Shown here: piece by piece, positions 16,888-26,068 of the stretch
Layout of the letters: every line of letters begins with the position of its first letter
Position numbering within the stretch: position 1 is the first letter of the stretch
Source of the DNA: Terriglobia bacterium
GTDB taxonomy: Bacteria > Acidobacteriota > Terriglobia > Bryobacterales > Bryobacteraceae
Direction: 5' to 3'
NCBI GenBank assembly: GCA_021325235.1
Contig: JAJPHN010000031.1
Span: forward strand, 1 to 64,000
DNA length: 64,000 nucleotides
Position numbers and translations under genes: made by a program
Notes under the pieces: model-generated
What the model saw: only the letters and a program-made list of their open reading frames with translations
Database searches by the model: none
What the model was told of the DNA's origin: nothing

Positions 16888-18420
16888 ATGCGCTCATCAT
16901 TGGCGGCGTTCGTGGCTGGCGCGCTGGCGGTGTGGTGCTCAGCGGCAACTGTGAGAGCGCAGACGACGAAGCTGCCCGCGTTCACAATTGACGAGTTGAA
17001 ACAGTTATCGACCGAGGCGGAGCCGGGCGGCGCGTTAGCGACGAAGCTAAATAGACTTCTACATACGGTGGAAACGGGGTCGTATGTAGGTAAGCGGGAC
17101 AGGCCGGCGCGGCCGGTGCAGCAGGGAGTGCCGATCCTGCGCGCGGCGATGTGGAATATCGAACGCGGGCAGGAATACGACTCGATTCTGACCGCGCTGA
17201 CGGATGCGGACGAGTTTGCCAAGCTTTGCGCGAAGCGCGGGCTGAAACGGCAGCGGCTGGAGCTGATCCGGGAGGAAGCGCGGGTGCTCGAAGACGCGGA
17301 CCTGCTGATTCTGAACGAAGTGGACGGCGGGATGAAGCGGAGCGGGTATCGGGATGTGGCGCGCGAGCTGGCGCAAGCGCTGCATATGAATTATGCGTAT
17401 GCGGTGGAGTTCGTGGAGGTGGATCCGGTGACGCTGGGGATCGAGGTCATACCGGAAACGGCGCTCGAAGACGAGCTGCGGGCGGATCCGGCGCGCTACA
17501 AGGGGCTGCACGGGACCGCGATTCTGGCGCGGTACCCGATTCAGAATGCGCGGGTGCTACGGCTGCCGGTGTGCCACGACTGGTATGCGAACGAGCGGAA
17601 GCCGGTGCCAAAGATCGAGAAGCTGAAGCGGTTGGGATCGGAGAAAGTTTTTCTGGAAGCGATTGCGCAGGAGCGGCGGCGGGGCGGGCGGATTGCGCTG
17701 ATTGCGGAATTGGCGGTACCGGAGGCGCCGGGCGGGACGGTGCGGGTGGTGAATGCGCATCTGGAGAACAAGTGCAAGGCGCGCTGCCGGGTGGAGCAGA
17801 TGAACGCGGTGCTGGAGGACGTGCGGGGTACCAACGGCCCGTTGATTCTGGCCGGTGATTTAAACACCACTGGGGCGGACGGGAGCATCTTATCGGTCGG
17901 CTACATATTGAAGACGAAGATGCGAGATCCGCGCTTCTGGGCGGGCCAGGCGCTGAGCTATTTCAATCCGCTGAATTTGTACGGGATGGGGACGGCGGCG
18001 CGGTATGTGCATGGGTACGGGGATCCGACGCGGCGGGATCTGCCGGTGATTGCGAATAACCGCGAGTTTGGGCTGTTTGACACAGTGCGGAAAGACCGGT
18101 TCAGCGATGGCGCGAGTTTTGATTTCAGCGGAGAGAAGCAGTATACGGTGAACGGGCGCGCTGGCACGCTGGCCAACAGCAATGAGCGGGCTGCGAAGGG
18201 GTTCACCTACACGTTTGCGCTGCCGCGGGATTTTAAGGGAGCGATCGGGAGGTACCGTTTGGACTGGTTTTTCATCAAGCCGCCGGCGGGAGAGGAGACG
18301 CGCTTGCTGCGGCCGCAATTTGCGCGTACGATGCAGGCGTTGAATCAGGGGCTGGAGCCGAGATTGTCGGATCATGCGCCGATTACGGTGGATTTGCCGC
18401 TGGCGGGAGTGGAGAAGTGA
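16888..18420 (+). CDS. Exported endonuclease/exonuclease/phosphatase-family protein
   Basis: A 510-residue protein with a signal peptide (to about ARAQ, residue 25) and the DNase I-like EEP fold. Motifs are RAAMWNIERG (first metal-loop Asn), LILNEVDGG (metal-binding Glu), LILAGDLNT (Asp/Asn pair) and the closing LSDHAPITVDL (Asp-His). The substrate of secreted members may be nucleic acid, phospholipid or inositol phosphate and cannot be told here. The large insertion around residues 345-450 is longer than in minimal EEP enzymes. It precedes an amidohydrolase gene by 12 nt. Confidence 0.82.
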   Translation: MRSSLAAFVAGALAVWCSAATVRAQTTKLPAFTIDELKQLSTEAEPGGALATKLNRLLHTVETGSYVGKRDRPARPVQQGVPILRAAMWNIERGQEYDSILTALTDADEFAKLCAKRGLKRQRLELIREEARVLEDADLLILNEVDGGMKRSGYRDVARELAQALHMNYAYAVEFVEVDPVTLGIEVIPETALEDELRADPARYKGLHGTAILARYPIQNARVLRLPVCHDWYANERKPVPKIEKLKRLGSEKVFLEAIAQERRRGGRIALIAELAVPEAPGGTVRVVNAHLENKCKARCRVEQMNAVLEDVRGTNGPLILAGDLNTTGADGSILSVGYILKTKMRDPRFWAGQALSYFNPLNLYGMGTAARYVHGYGDPTRRDLPVIANNREFGLFDTVRKDRFSDGASFDFSGEKQYTVNGRAGTLANSNERAAKGFTYTFALPRDFKGAIGRYRLDWFFIKPPAGEETRLLRPQFARTMQALNQGLEPRLSDHAPITVDLPLAGVEK

Positions 18421-18432
18421 AAGGGTAGGGCG

Positions 18433-19761
18433 ATGAAGAGGCTGGCGACGGTGGTGGCGGTGCTGGGCGGGCTGGCGTGGGGCCAGGAGGCGCCGGTGAA
18501 GGCGGTGCTGTTTCAGAATGTGCGCATTTTCGACGGGAAGTCGGGCGCGCTCTCCGGGGCGTCGAATGTGCTGGTGCGCGGGAATGTAATCGAAAAGATT
18601 TCGACGGTGCCGATCGCGGTGGACCGGAGCGGGACGACGCAGGTGATCGAGGGCGGCGGGCGGACGCTGATGCCGGGGCTGATCGACGCGCACGCGCACA
18701 TCATGATAACGACGATTCCGATGGCGCTGGCGATGACTACGGATCTCGGTTATGTGGAACTGCGCGCGGGGCGGGACGCGACCGAGATGCTGCTGCGCGG
18801 CTTCACGACGATACGCGATATGGGCGGGCCGAGTTTTGGGCTGAAGCGGGCGATTGATGAAGGGATTGTGGCCGGGCCGCGGATTTATCCATCGGGCGCG
18901 ATGATTTCGCAGACTTCGGGGCATGGCGATTTCCGGTTGTTGAGCGAGCTGCCGAGAGAACCGAACTCGCAGTTGAGCTATACCGAGCGCATCGGGCTGG
19001 CGGCGATTGCGGATGGAGTGGATCTGGTGCTGGTGCGGACGCGGGAGCAACTGATGCGCGGCGCGAGCCAGATCAAGGTGATGGCGGGGGGCGGAGTGAG
19101 CTCGGCATATGATCCGCTGGACAGCACGCAGTACAGCGAGGCGGAGATGCGGGCGGCGGTGGGTGCGGCGGAGGACTGGGGGACGTATGTGGCGGTGCAT
19201 GCGTACACGCCGCGGGCGATTCAGAGGGCGCTGACGGCAGGAGTGAAGTGCATCGAGCACGGGCAGCTGGCGGATGAAGCGACGGCGAAGCAGATGGCGG
19301 AAAAAGGCGTGTGGTGGTCGCTGCAGCCGTTTCTGAGTGATGAGGATGCGAATCCGAAGAGCGATCCGGTGGGGAAGGCGAAGCAGGAGGAGGTGAGCCG
19401 CGGGACGGAGCAGGCGTATGGGCTGGCGAAGAAGTATCACATCAAGACGGCGTTTGGGACGGATACGCTGTTCAGCGCGAAGGCGGCGGCGCGGCAGGGA
19501 GCGCAACTGGCCAAGCTGACGCGCTGGTACACGCCGGCGCAGGTGCTGCGGATGGCGACGTCGGAGAATGCGGAACTGCTGGCGATGGCAGGGCCGCGGA
19601 ATCCCTATCCAGGGAAGCTGGGCGTGGTGGAGGAAGGCGCGCTGGCGGATTTGTTACTAGTGGATGGCGATCCGCTGACGAACATTCAGTTGATAGAGGA
19701 TCCGGTGAAGAATTTCGTGATGGTGATGAAGGACGGGAAGGTGTATAAGAACACGCTGTGA
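18433..19761 (+). CDS. Secreted amidohydrolase (imidazolonepropionase-like)
   Basis: A 442-residue metal-dependent hydrolase with a signal peptide (MKRLATVVAVLGGLAWGQ). The amidohydrolase metal ligands are in order: H86 and H88 in GLIDAHAHIM, the probable bridging Lys in QIKVMAGGG, His in AVHAYTP, His in CIEHGQLADE and Asp in AFGTDTLF. The C-terminal LGVVEEGALADLLLVDGDPL strand is typical of the composite beta sandwich. Related exported enzymes act on N-acylated amino acids or dipeptides (prolidase-like); the substrate is not determinable. It probably forms a unit with the upstream EEP gene. Confidence 0.88.
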   Translation: MKRLATVVAVLGGLAWGQEAPVKAVLFQNVRIFDGKSGALSGASNVLVRGNVIEKISTVPIAVDRSGTTQVIEGGGRTLMPGLIDAHAHIMITTIPMALAMTTDLGYVELRAGRDATEMLLRGFTTIRDMGGPSFGLKRAIDEGIVAGPRIYPSGAMISQTSGHGDFRLLSELPREPNSQLSYTERIGLAAIADGVDLVLVRTREQLMRGASQIKVMAGGGVSSAYDPLDSTQYSEAEMRAAVGAAEDWGTYVAVHAYTPRAIQRALTAGVKCIEHGQLADEATAKQMAEKGVWWSLQPFLSDEDANPKSDPVGKAKQEEVSRGTEQAYGLAKKYHIKTAFGTDTLFSAKAAARQGAQLAKLTRWYTPAQVLRMATSENAELLAMAGPRNPYPGKLGVVEEGALADLLLVDGDPLTNIQLIEDPVKNFVMVMKDGKVYKNTL

Positions 19762-19773
19762 GCCGGGTGCTGC

Positions 19774-19983
19774 TCAGGACCGCATCGCCTCGGCAGAACA
19801 CGTCGAAGTCTTCATAGCTCCGTCCTCGTTGGCGGGATCTTTGGCCGCCGGGATCTGACCGGCCATGGTGAACTGATCAATAACGTACGACAGGCTAATC
19901 GAAACCCAGGACCGAGGGCCGATCCATGAGATGAGAGTGCAGATGAGGCGCCGAGGTATTGCCGGAGTTGCCGGCGGCCCGAT
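19774..19983 (-). pseudogene. Decayed 3' fragment of an M23-family metallopeptidase gene
   Basis: On the minus strand two frames together give the C-terminus of an M23 (LytM-type) peptidase. The first frame reads AAGNSGNTSAPHLHSHLMD then RPSVLGFD and a TAG stop. After a one-base shift, SLSYVIDQFTMAGQIPAAKD continues and ends at a TGA at 19774-19776. GNSGNTSAPHLH is the family's catalytic HxH region, and SYVIDQF is how such proteins often continue. A stop codon also precedes the fragment, and no start or zinc-binding N-terminal half remains. I read it as a relic with at least one frameshift and a 5' deletion. Confidence 0.7.
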
Positions 19984-20187
19984 TTCAGTTAGGTGTTGCT
20001 GTATGTCGATGGGCGTGATGGCGTAGCTGAATGGTGCGGGTTCGTGGCGCCGGGAGAACCGCCGAGCAATTCGAAGCGATGCACAAGGCGGCTAGGTGCG
20101 GCGGGAAGAGAGCGAAGGCAGCGAACTCCAGGGAGGACCGGCGTGCGCGGCCGTGGATGTTCGCTCCACTCCGATAAGATTGTCGGC

Positions 20188-21156
20188 ATGACGAGACGGA
20201 CGTTAGTGGGATCGCTTGCGGCAGCGGCGGTGATGAAGGGCGGCGCGCGCCGGGAGGAAGAAAAGGAGCCGGTGGAATGGAAGCCGCTGCTCGGGGTGCT
20301 GGGACCGTATACGAAGGCGAATGTCGAATTTGCGCGCTCGGCGGGATTCGACAACATGATTCTGGGCGGCGGGCCGGGGTCGACGCTCGACGCGAACAGG
20401 ATCACCGATGCGCAGATCGCCGAGATCAAGCAGGTGCTTGCGGCGAGCAAGATGCATGTTTCGGCGTTTCAGATCGACGGCAGCCATATCGACCCAAATC
20501 CGGAGAAGCGCGAGCGGACGAATGCCTACTTTGTGAAGGCAATTGAGCTGGCCGGGAAGCTGGGCGTGCCGTATATCGGGACGTGTTCAGGGAAGGATGC
20601 GTCGAAGCCGTTTGAAGAGCAGGTATCGGAGATTGTGAAGGTCTATCGCGCGAAGTATTTCGATGCCTGCGAGAAGAACAACGTGAAGCTGCTGTGGGAG
20701 CCGTATCCGGGGAACCCGAATATTGCGACGAGTCCGGTGGGATATCGGGCGTTGTTCAAGGCATTTGGGGATGCTCCGTATGTGGGGTTGCAGTATGATC
20801 CCTCGCATCTGGTGCGGCAGTTTATGGACCCGATTGCGACGGCGCGGGAATTTGCGGACAAGATTTACGACGTGCATCTCAAAGACACGGAGATCCTGTG
20901 GCCGGTGTTGCGGGATGGCGGGATCAATCCGGTGAATCATGCGAGCTGGTGGCGGTATCGGATTCCAGGGATGGGATCGATTTCGTGGCGGGACTTTTTC
21001 AGTGTGCTGCAGGATCAGGGGTACAAGGGCGCGATGAGTATCGAGCAGGAGGATCCGCTGTATGGAGGCGAGACGAATCGCGGGCCGGATTTCAGTGAAG
21101 ATTTCAAGACCGGGTTTGTGATGGCGAAGCGGTATCTGGCGCAGTACGTGCCGTAG
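20188..21156 (+). CDS. Tat-exported sugar phosphate isomerase/epimerase-like protein
   Basis: A 322-residue xylose-isomerase-like TIM-barrel protein. MTRRTLVGSLAAAAVMK is a Tat-type signal (Thr-Arg-Arg then a hydrophobic stretch), so a folded, perhaps metal-loaded enzyme is exported. The barrel shows GLQYDPSHLVRQ (metal-binding Asp-His), DVHLKDTE (His/Lys) and MSIEQEDPLY (Glu). The open frame runs upstream to 19993 but is Arg/Gly-rich shadow sequence; the ATG at 20188 follows a TAAGAT-containing segment. The sugar substrate is unknown. Its 3' end overlaps the convergent CheW-repeat gene by 53 bp. Confidence 0.85.
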   Translation: MTRRTLVGSLAAAAVMKGGARREEEKEPVEWKPLLGVLGPYTKANVEFARSAGFDNMILGGGPGSTLDANRITDAQIAEIKQVLAASKMHVSAFQIDGSHIDPNPEKRERTNAYFVKAIELAGKLGVPYIGTCSGKDASKPFEEQVSEIVKVYRAKYFDACEKNNVKLLWEPYPGNPNIATSPVGYRALFKAFGDAPYVGLQYDPSHLVRQFMDPIATAREFADKIYDVHLKDTEILWPVLRDGGINPVNHASWWRYRIPGMGSISWRDFFSVLQDQGYKGAMSIEQEDPLYGGETNRGPDFSEDFKTGFVMAKRYLAQYVP

Positions 21157-22525
21157 GGGCCTGAACGGTCAGGAGATCGAGTACGCTTACGTTGCGGCGG
21201 GTGCCTTCGCCCGGAAGCTGGATCATGTGGGTGAGGCCGGGATTGTCTTTGCGGGCGATAGGAGGCACGGGCTGCGGGACGGCCATGACGAGCGATTCGA
21301 CGCGCGGAACAACGTAGCCGTGAAGTTCGTCGGAACTGCGAGTGATCAGGACGGATTGAGAGGCGTCGAGCTGTGGGAGCGGGTGGCCCAGGATTGCGCC
21401 TAAATCGAGGACGCTGACGCTCTGGGCGCGCCATTCGAGGAAGCCCCGAAAAACGGCGCCAGGCCGGCCGAGTGAGGCCAGTTGCGGGAGCGGAATAATG
21501 CCTTCGATATCGCGCAGGGCGGAAGCGACGGTGCCGCGGCCGGATTCGTAAACAACAAAGGATTGCTGTTCGCCGGTTTCGCTCGCATTTGCGGAACAGG
21601 AGTGAGCAGCGACGGTGACGTTGCGGATGTGTTCGTGTTGGAGCAGGGCGCGGGCGTCCAGTACGAGCATAGAATCGCTGCCGCGGCGCAGAAGACCGCC
21701 ATAGACTTCGGCGTTTGGAATGCCGGAGTGCGCGACGGAGCTGATCTCGCTGCCGGGTATTTCGAGCGCGCCGAGAACGTCGTCGATTTCGATACCGATC
21801 TGGCGGCCCTGGTGTTCGACGAGCAGACCGCGTTGGGCAGCAGGTTGCGCACTGCCGGGCAGATGCAGAAAACGGGGCAGGTTGAGCATGGGGAGCTGCC
21901 GGTTGTCGACGTTCCAATACGTCCGGAAGAAGCTGCCGATGGGTGTGGCCGTGTTCTCGCCGGCGGGAATGGCGCGCAGTACGTTGGCGATGTCGAGCGC
22001 GAAGATGTGGCCGGCGCTGCGAAAACAGGCGAGCTTGCATTTCGGGGAGGAAGCGTTCGCGGTTGAGGCGCAGGGCCGGGCGGCGAGCGTGCGGATGCCG
22101 TTCTGTTGGAGCAGAGCGGCGAGATCGAGGATCGAGACAGCTTCGCCGGTTTCGGGATCACGGAAGAAGCGCGGGAAGAGAGCGCGGTTATGGGCGGCGC
22201 TTTCGAATTCCGAGAGAGCGAGTGTGCCGGGACGGGCGACCTTAACGATGGCATCGATCGAGAGCGCGAGCAGACGATTCTCTGTACGGACGATGAGGGC
22301 GAGTTCGGCCGGCTCCTGGACGGAGCTGCCGGGCGAAAGCAGTGTTGCGAGCGAAATGAGCGGAATGAGCTGATCGCCGCGGCGGAGCGCTCCCGAGCAA
22401 TAGACGCCGGGATCGGGGATCGGCAGGATCTCGGGGCGAGAGACGACCTGCTCGATGTTTTCGGTCGAGAGCGCGATCTGGAAACTGGCGGCGCGCAGGA
22501 CGCCGTAGACGTCCGCAGTGGTCAT
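21104..22525 (-). CDS. Protein with three tandem CheW domains
   Basis: The 473-residue product consists of three CheW-like SH3 double-barrel modules, about residues 8-145, 165-305 and 320-455. Each ends with the CheW-type closing strand ([32 protein letters not shown]). CheW couples chemoreceptors to the kinase CheA; a triple version could crosslink arrays or bind several partners. No CheA, CheR, CheB or CheY gene is nearby. Its ATG overlaps the stop of the upstream chemoreceptor gene (ATGA), so the two are made together and presumably bind each other. Confidence 0.85.
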   Translation of the reverse strand: MTTADVYGVLRAASFQIALSTENIEQVVSRPEILPIPDPGVYCSGALRRGDQLIPLISLATLLSPGSSVQEPAELALIVRTENRLLALSIDAIVKVARPGTLALSEFESAAHNRALFPRFFRDPETGEAVSILDLAALLQQNGIRTLAARPCASTANASSPKCKLACFRSAGHIFALDIANVLRAIPAGENTATPIGSFFRTYWNVDNRQLPMLNLPRFLHLPGSAQPAAQRGLLVEHQGRQIGIEIDDVLGALEIPGSEISSVAHSGIPNAEVYGGLLRRGSDSMLVLDARALLQHEHIRNVTVAAHSCSANASETGEQQSFVVYESGRGTVASALRDIEGIIPLPQLASLGRPGAVFRGFLEWRAQSVSVLDLGAILGHPLPQLDASQSVLITRSSDELHGYVVPRVESLVMAVPQPVPPIARKDNPGLTHMIQLPGEGTRRNVSVLDLLTVQAPTARTAPDTASPSQTRS

Positions 22526-24690
22526 GAGCGCAAAGCGAGTTCCGATTGCGGCTGAGCGAGCTGGGAGTTCAGGCGCACGAGGGAGCTGGTCTGTTCGGCA
22601 GCAGCTTCGCGGGATTGGGCAGGCGACACCTCGTCGATGGAACGCGTGAGGCGATCGGTGGTGGCCGACTGCTCTTCGGCGGACTGACGGATGCCGGAAG
22701 TGGACGAGATGGCGCCGGCTGTGTTCTTCGCAAGCGACGAGAAGGTGTTCTCGATCTGGCCAGTGATTTCGAGGCTTGATTCGATGTGGCGTGAGGACTC
22801 CTGAATCAGGCGCGCGATTTCGCGGGTGGCTTGAGCGGAGCGTTCGGCGAGTTTGCGGACTTCGTCGGCGACGACGGCGAAACCGAGACCGTGCTGACCG
22901 GCGCGGGCCGCTTCGATAGCGGCGTTGAAGGCGAGCAGGTTAGTCTGGCTGGCGATTTCCCCGACCGTTTTGGCGATCTCGCTGACGCCATCGGCGCTCG
23001 ACCGGATCTCGCGGATGACTTCGAAGGAGCGTTTGGCGGCCTCGGCGCCGCCGGCGGTCTGCGATTCGGCGGAAGAGAGCAGAGTTTGCGAGCGCGCGGT
23101 TTCGTTTAGAATGGCCGAGGTTTTGGACGCAATCTGGGCACTATCGGCGGACATCTGGCGAGCAGTTCGGGCGAGCTTGTCTTCGCGTTCGACCTGATAG
23201 GTGATATCCATGGCGAATTTGACGACTTTGTAGGGCTCGCCTTTGGCATCGAAGATCGGGTTGTAGGTCGCCTGCAGGCAGACGCGATGGCCGTGCTTGC
23301 CGACGCGGAGCACGCGCCCCGAGTAAAACTCGCCGCGGCTTAGACGAGGCCAGAAGCTGCGGTATTCAGGCGAGGCGACGTACTCGGGTTCGCAGAAGAT
23401 TTTGTGGTGCTTGCCAACGACCTCGCGGGCGTTGTAGCCGAGCAGTTCAAGGAAGGCGTCGTTCGCGGAGAGTACGTTACCTTCGAGATCGAATTCGATG
23501 ACGGCCTGCGAGCGGCCGATGGCGGCGACTTTGGCCTGGTACTCGGCGTTCTGCTGTTTCTGCGCGGTGATGTCGGTGGCGAACTTGACGACTTTGACGG
23601 GGCGGCCTTCGGCGTTGAGGATCGGGTTATAGGAAGCCTGGATCCAAACGTCCGTTCTGTTTTTTGAGAGGCGGCGGAATTCGCCGGCGTGATACTCGCC
23701 GCGGCGGAGTTTGTTCCAGAAATCGCGGTATTCGTCGCTGGCGGCGTAGACGGGATCGCAGAACATGCGGTGGTGCTTGCCGCGGACTTCCTCGAGGGTG
23801 TAGCCGAGGGTATCGAGAAAAGCTTTGTTGGCATTCAGGACGATGCCATCGAGATCGAATTCGATGACGGCCTGGACGCGGTCGATGGCCTGCATTTTGG
23901 CCTGGTATTCGAGGGTCTGGAGCTTGGAGGCGGTGACGTCGGTGGCGTATTTGACCACCTTAACCGGCTGCCCTTCGGCATTGAAGACCGGATTGTAGGA
24001 GGCCTGGATCCAGATCTCTTTGCCGTTTTTGCCGTAGCGTTTGTACTCGCCGGAGTGGTACTGGCCTTCGGCTAATTTGGCCCAAAAATGGCGGTAATCG
24101 TCGGAGCGGGTATAGGAGTCCTCGCAGAAGATCTGGTGGTGGCGGCCCTTGATCTCGTCGAGCGAGTAGCCCATGACGTTCAGGAAGTTTTCGTTGGCGT
24201 GGAGGATGAAGCCTTTGAGATCGAACTCGATGACGGCCTGGACGCGATCGAGGGCTTCGAGCTTAGCGGAGAATTCGGAGTTGCGAAGCTTGTGATCGGT
24301 GATGTCGGTGGCGAATTTGACGATTTTGACGGGTGAGCCTGCGGCGTCGAGGACGGGGTTATAGGAGGCGGAGAGCCAGATGGAGGAGCCGTCCTTACGG
24401 AAGCGCTTGTATTCGCCGGAATGGAACTGGCCGCTGCGGAGATTTTCCCAGAATTGACCGTATTCGTCGGACTCGGCGTAGGCCGGATCGCAGAAGATGC
24501 GGTGGTGCTGGCCGACGATCTCGTCGAGCTCGTAGCCGGTAGTGTTCAGAAAATTCTGATTGGCGGTGAGGATGGTGCCGTCGACATCGAACTCGATGAG
24601 GGACTGGACACGGTTCAACGCGGTCCAGAGAGAAGAGAAGTGGGCAGAAGCGGCGGGTGCGGATAGTTGCTGGTCGTACTTATTCGGCAT
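22522..24690 (-). CDS. Soluble methyl-accepting chemotaxis protein with four PAS modules
   Basis: A 722-residue chemoreceptor without any membrane segment. Four PAS-PAC units of about 122 residues (starting near 24, 146, 268 and 390) repeat the pattern [10 protein letters not shown]-x-HH-x-[IM]-FC, SGEYKR and [12 protein letters not shown] cytoplasmic signalling hairpin follows, with a canonical tip ([17 protein letters not shown], then [16 protein letters not shown]). PAS domains commonly bind heme, flavin or small ligands; the cofactor here is unknown. TACTCT lies 9 nt before the ATG, without a Shine-Dalgarno sequence. It is the first gene of a two-gene unit with the triple-CheW protein. 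Confidence 0.93.
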   Translation of the reverse strand: MPNKYDQQLSAPAASAHFSSLWTALNRVQSLIEFDVDGTILTANQNFLNTTGYELDEIVGQHHRIFCDPAYAESDEYGQFWENLRSGQFHSGEYKRFRKDGSSIWLSASYNPVLDAAGSPVKIVKFATDITDHKLRNSEFSAKLEALDRVQAVIEFDLKGFILHANENFLNVMGYSLDEIKGRHHQIFCEDSYTRSDDYRHFWAKLAEGQYHSGEYKRYGKNGKEIWIQASYNPVFNAEGQPVKVVKYATDVTASKLQTLEYQAKMQAIDRVQAVIEFDLDGIVLNANKAFLDTLGYTLEEVRGKHHRMFCDPVYAASDEYRDFWNKLRRGEYHAGEFRRLSKNRTDVWIQASYNPILNAEGRPVKVVKFATDITAQKQQNAEYQAKVAAIGRSQAVIEFDLEGNVLSANDAFLELLGYNAREVVGKHHKIFCEPEYVASPEYRSFWPRLSRGEFYSGRVLRVGKHGHRVCLQATYNPIFDAKGEPYKVVKFAMDITYQVEREDKLARTARQMSADSAQIASKTSAILNETARSQTLLSSAESQTAGGAEAAKRSFEVIREIRSSADGVSEIAKTVGEIASQTNLLAFNAAIEAARAGQHGLGFAVVADEVRKLAERSAQATREIARLIQESSRHIESSLEITGQIENTFSSLAKNTAGAISSTSGIRQSAEEQSATTDRLTRSIDEVSPAQSREAAAEQTSSLVRLNSQLAQPQSELALRS
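23158..24621 (-). repeat. Four tandem 366-bp PAS-PAC coding repeats
   Basis: The chemoreceptor gene carries four in-frame units of 122 codons with constant period and recognisable DNA-level similarity. Shared words include the segments encoding VIEFDL, GKHHR-FC and [12 protein letters not shown]. The equal spacing and similarity argue for recent or conversion-maintained internal duplication. Confidence 0.75.
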
Positions 24691-24767
24691 GGGAACAGCA
24701 GAGTAGTGGATTTACGCGGGGTGAAATATCAGGCCGACCCTTTCGCCGGTGCTGAAAAGCTTGGCGG

Positions 24768-26051
24768 TTACGCCTGGGAATTTGCTGGGGCGCGGAGCGG
24801 GCGTTCGGGATGGACGAAGAGCCAGACCACTGCGCCGGAGGCACAGAGAAGGGCAGCCGTGAGGAAGGAGGCGGTCCAGCCGTAGCGGGCGGCGATGGCG
24901 GGGGTGAGGGAGGCGGTGAGCGCGCCACCGATCTGGCCGCCGGCGTTCATGAAGCCGGAGACGGAGCCGGCGAACGGGCCGCCGATATCAGCTGAGATCG
25001 ACCAGAACGAGCTTTGGGAAAGGTAGAGTGCGCCGGCGCCGCCTGCGAGGACGACGGTGGCGAGCAGCGCGCTTTGGACCTGGGTCCCGAGGGCGACGAA
25101 AAGCGCGGCCAGAGCGATGCCGAAGAAGGCGATGCCACAGCGGCCGATACGTTTGTTGAAAGAGGCGGTGAGGCGGTCGCTGAGCCAGCCGCCGATCAGA
25201 GAGCCGACGGTCATGGCGAGGAAGGGAAGCATGGCATAGGTGGCGCTCTGCTTGAGATTGAGGCCGCGGACCTGGTTGAGATAGAGGAAAAACCAGCTGA
25301 AGAAGATATAGGCGACGTAGCCGTAAGCGAAGTAGCTGAAGGTGATGAGCAGGATGTCGGGGTGGGTGAGGATGCGGGACCAGGGTACGGATTGCGGGCT
25401 GTTGGTGGGTGCGGCAACGGGCAGGCCGGATTCGACGCGGTCGAGTTCGGTGGGTGAGATCCAGGGATGGCGGCGCGGATCGTTGCGCGCGATCCAGTAC
25501 CAGATGGCGCCGGCGATAAGGCCGAGCGCGGCGCTGGCCCAGAAAGAGCTGCGCCAGCCATAGGTGGACATGAGCCAGGAGATGAGCTTCGGCGTGACGC
25601 CGGAGCCGAGCCCGACACCCGAAAAGATGAGGCCGTTGGCTTTACCGCGTTCGATGGACGGAATCCAGCGGGCGACGATCGTGTTGGAGGCCGGATAGAC
25701 GACCGCTTCCCCAGCGCCGAGACAGAACCGGATGAGGATGGCCATCCAGAGCAGGCCGCTCATAGCTGGGGAGAGCGCGGTGATGAGGGTTGTGAAGACG
25801 GCCCACCAGATAGCGCCGAAGAGAAGGATGGAGCGGGCGCCGAAACGGTCGGCGAGCCAGCCAGCCGGTGCCTGGCCAGCGGCGTAACCAAGGATGAAGG
25901 CGCTGAAGACGAAGCCGAGCTGTTGCTGCGAGAGATGAAACTCACGGGCGATCGCGCCGCCAGCTATGGAGATGTTGACGCGATCGAGGTAGGCGATGGC
26001 GCTGATGATGAAGATCCAGAATACGAGGAGCCAGCGGACTGGAAATTTCAT
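24768..26051 (-). CDS. MFS transporter, anion:cation symporter (hexuronate-like) family
   Basis: A 427-residue 12-helix major facilitator. The motif after helix 2 (GWLADRFGARSILLFGA) and YLDRVNISIAG in helix 1 are typical of the ACS family (ExuT, galactonate and glucarate carriers). The gene follows a 2-keto-3-deoxygluconate-type kinase, which fits uptake of a hexuronate or aldonate. I chose the ATG at 26049-26051 (MKFPVRWLLVF). An almost identical 17-bp copy of this start region lies immediately upstream and provides an out-of-frame ATG. Confidence 0.88.
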   Translation of the reverse strand: MKFPVRWLLVFWIFIISAIAYLDRVNISIAGGAIAREFHLSQQQLGFVFSAFILGYAAGQAPAGWLADRFGARSILLFGAIWWAVFTTLITALSPAMSGLLWMAILIRFCLGAGEAVVYPASNTIVARWIPSIERGKANGLIFSGVGLGSGVTPKLISWLMSTYGWRSSFWASAALGLIAGAIWYWIARNDPRRHPWISPTELDRVESGLPVAAPTNSPQSVPWSRILTHPDILLITFSYFAYGYVAYIFFSWFFLYLNQVRGLNLKQSATYAMLPFLAMTVGSLIGGWLSDRLTASFNKRIGRCGIAFFGIALAALFVALGTQVQSALLATVVLAGGAGALYLSQSSFWSISADIGGPFAGSVSGFMNAGGQIGGALTASLTPAIAARYGWTASFLTAALLCASGAVVWLFVHPERPLRAPANSQA

Positions 26052-26068
26052 CGGACCGGAAACTTCAT
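26034..26068 (-). repeat. 17-bp tandem duplication around the transporter start
   Basis: On the minus strand ATGAAGTTTCCGGTCCG (26068-26052) is followed directly by ATGAAATTTCCAGTCCG (26051-26035), two mismatches in 17. The first copy encodes only MKFPVR before a TGA that overlaps the true start ATG. The first ATG itself overlaps the kinase stop (ATGA). Confidence 0.8.

Noticed and set aside
17890-19506. A 538-codon minus-strand open frame opposite the EEP and amidohydrolase genes
   Set aside because: It spans two well-supported genes, has extreme Arg/His/Pro composition and no motif.
19993-20187. N-terminal 65-residue extension of the isomerase-like protein
   Set aside because: It is Arg/Gly-rich, overlaps the region next to an M23 relic and would bury the Tat signal; the start at 20188 is better.
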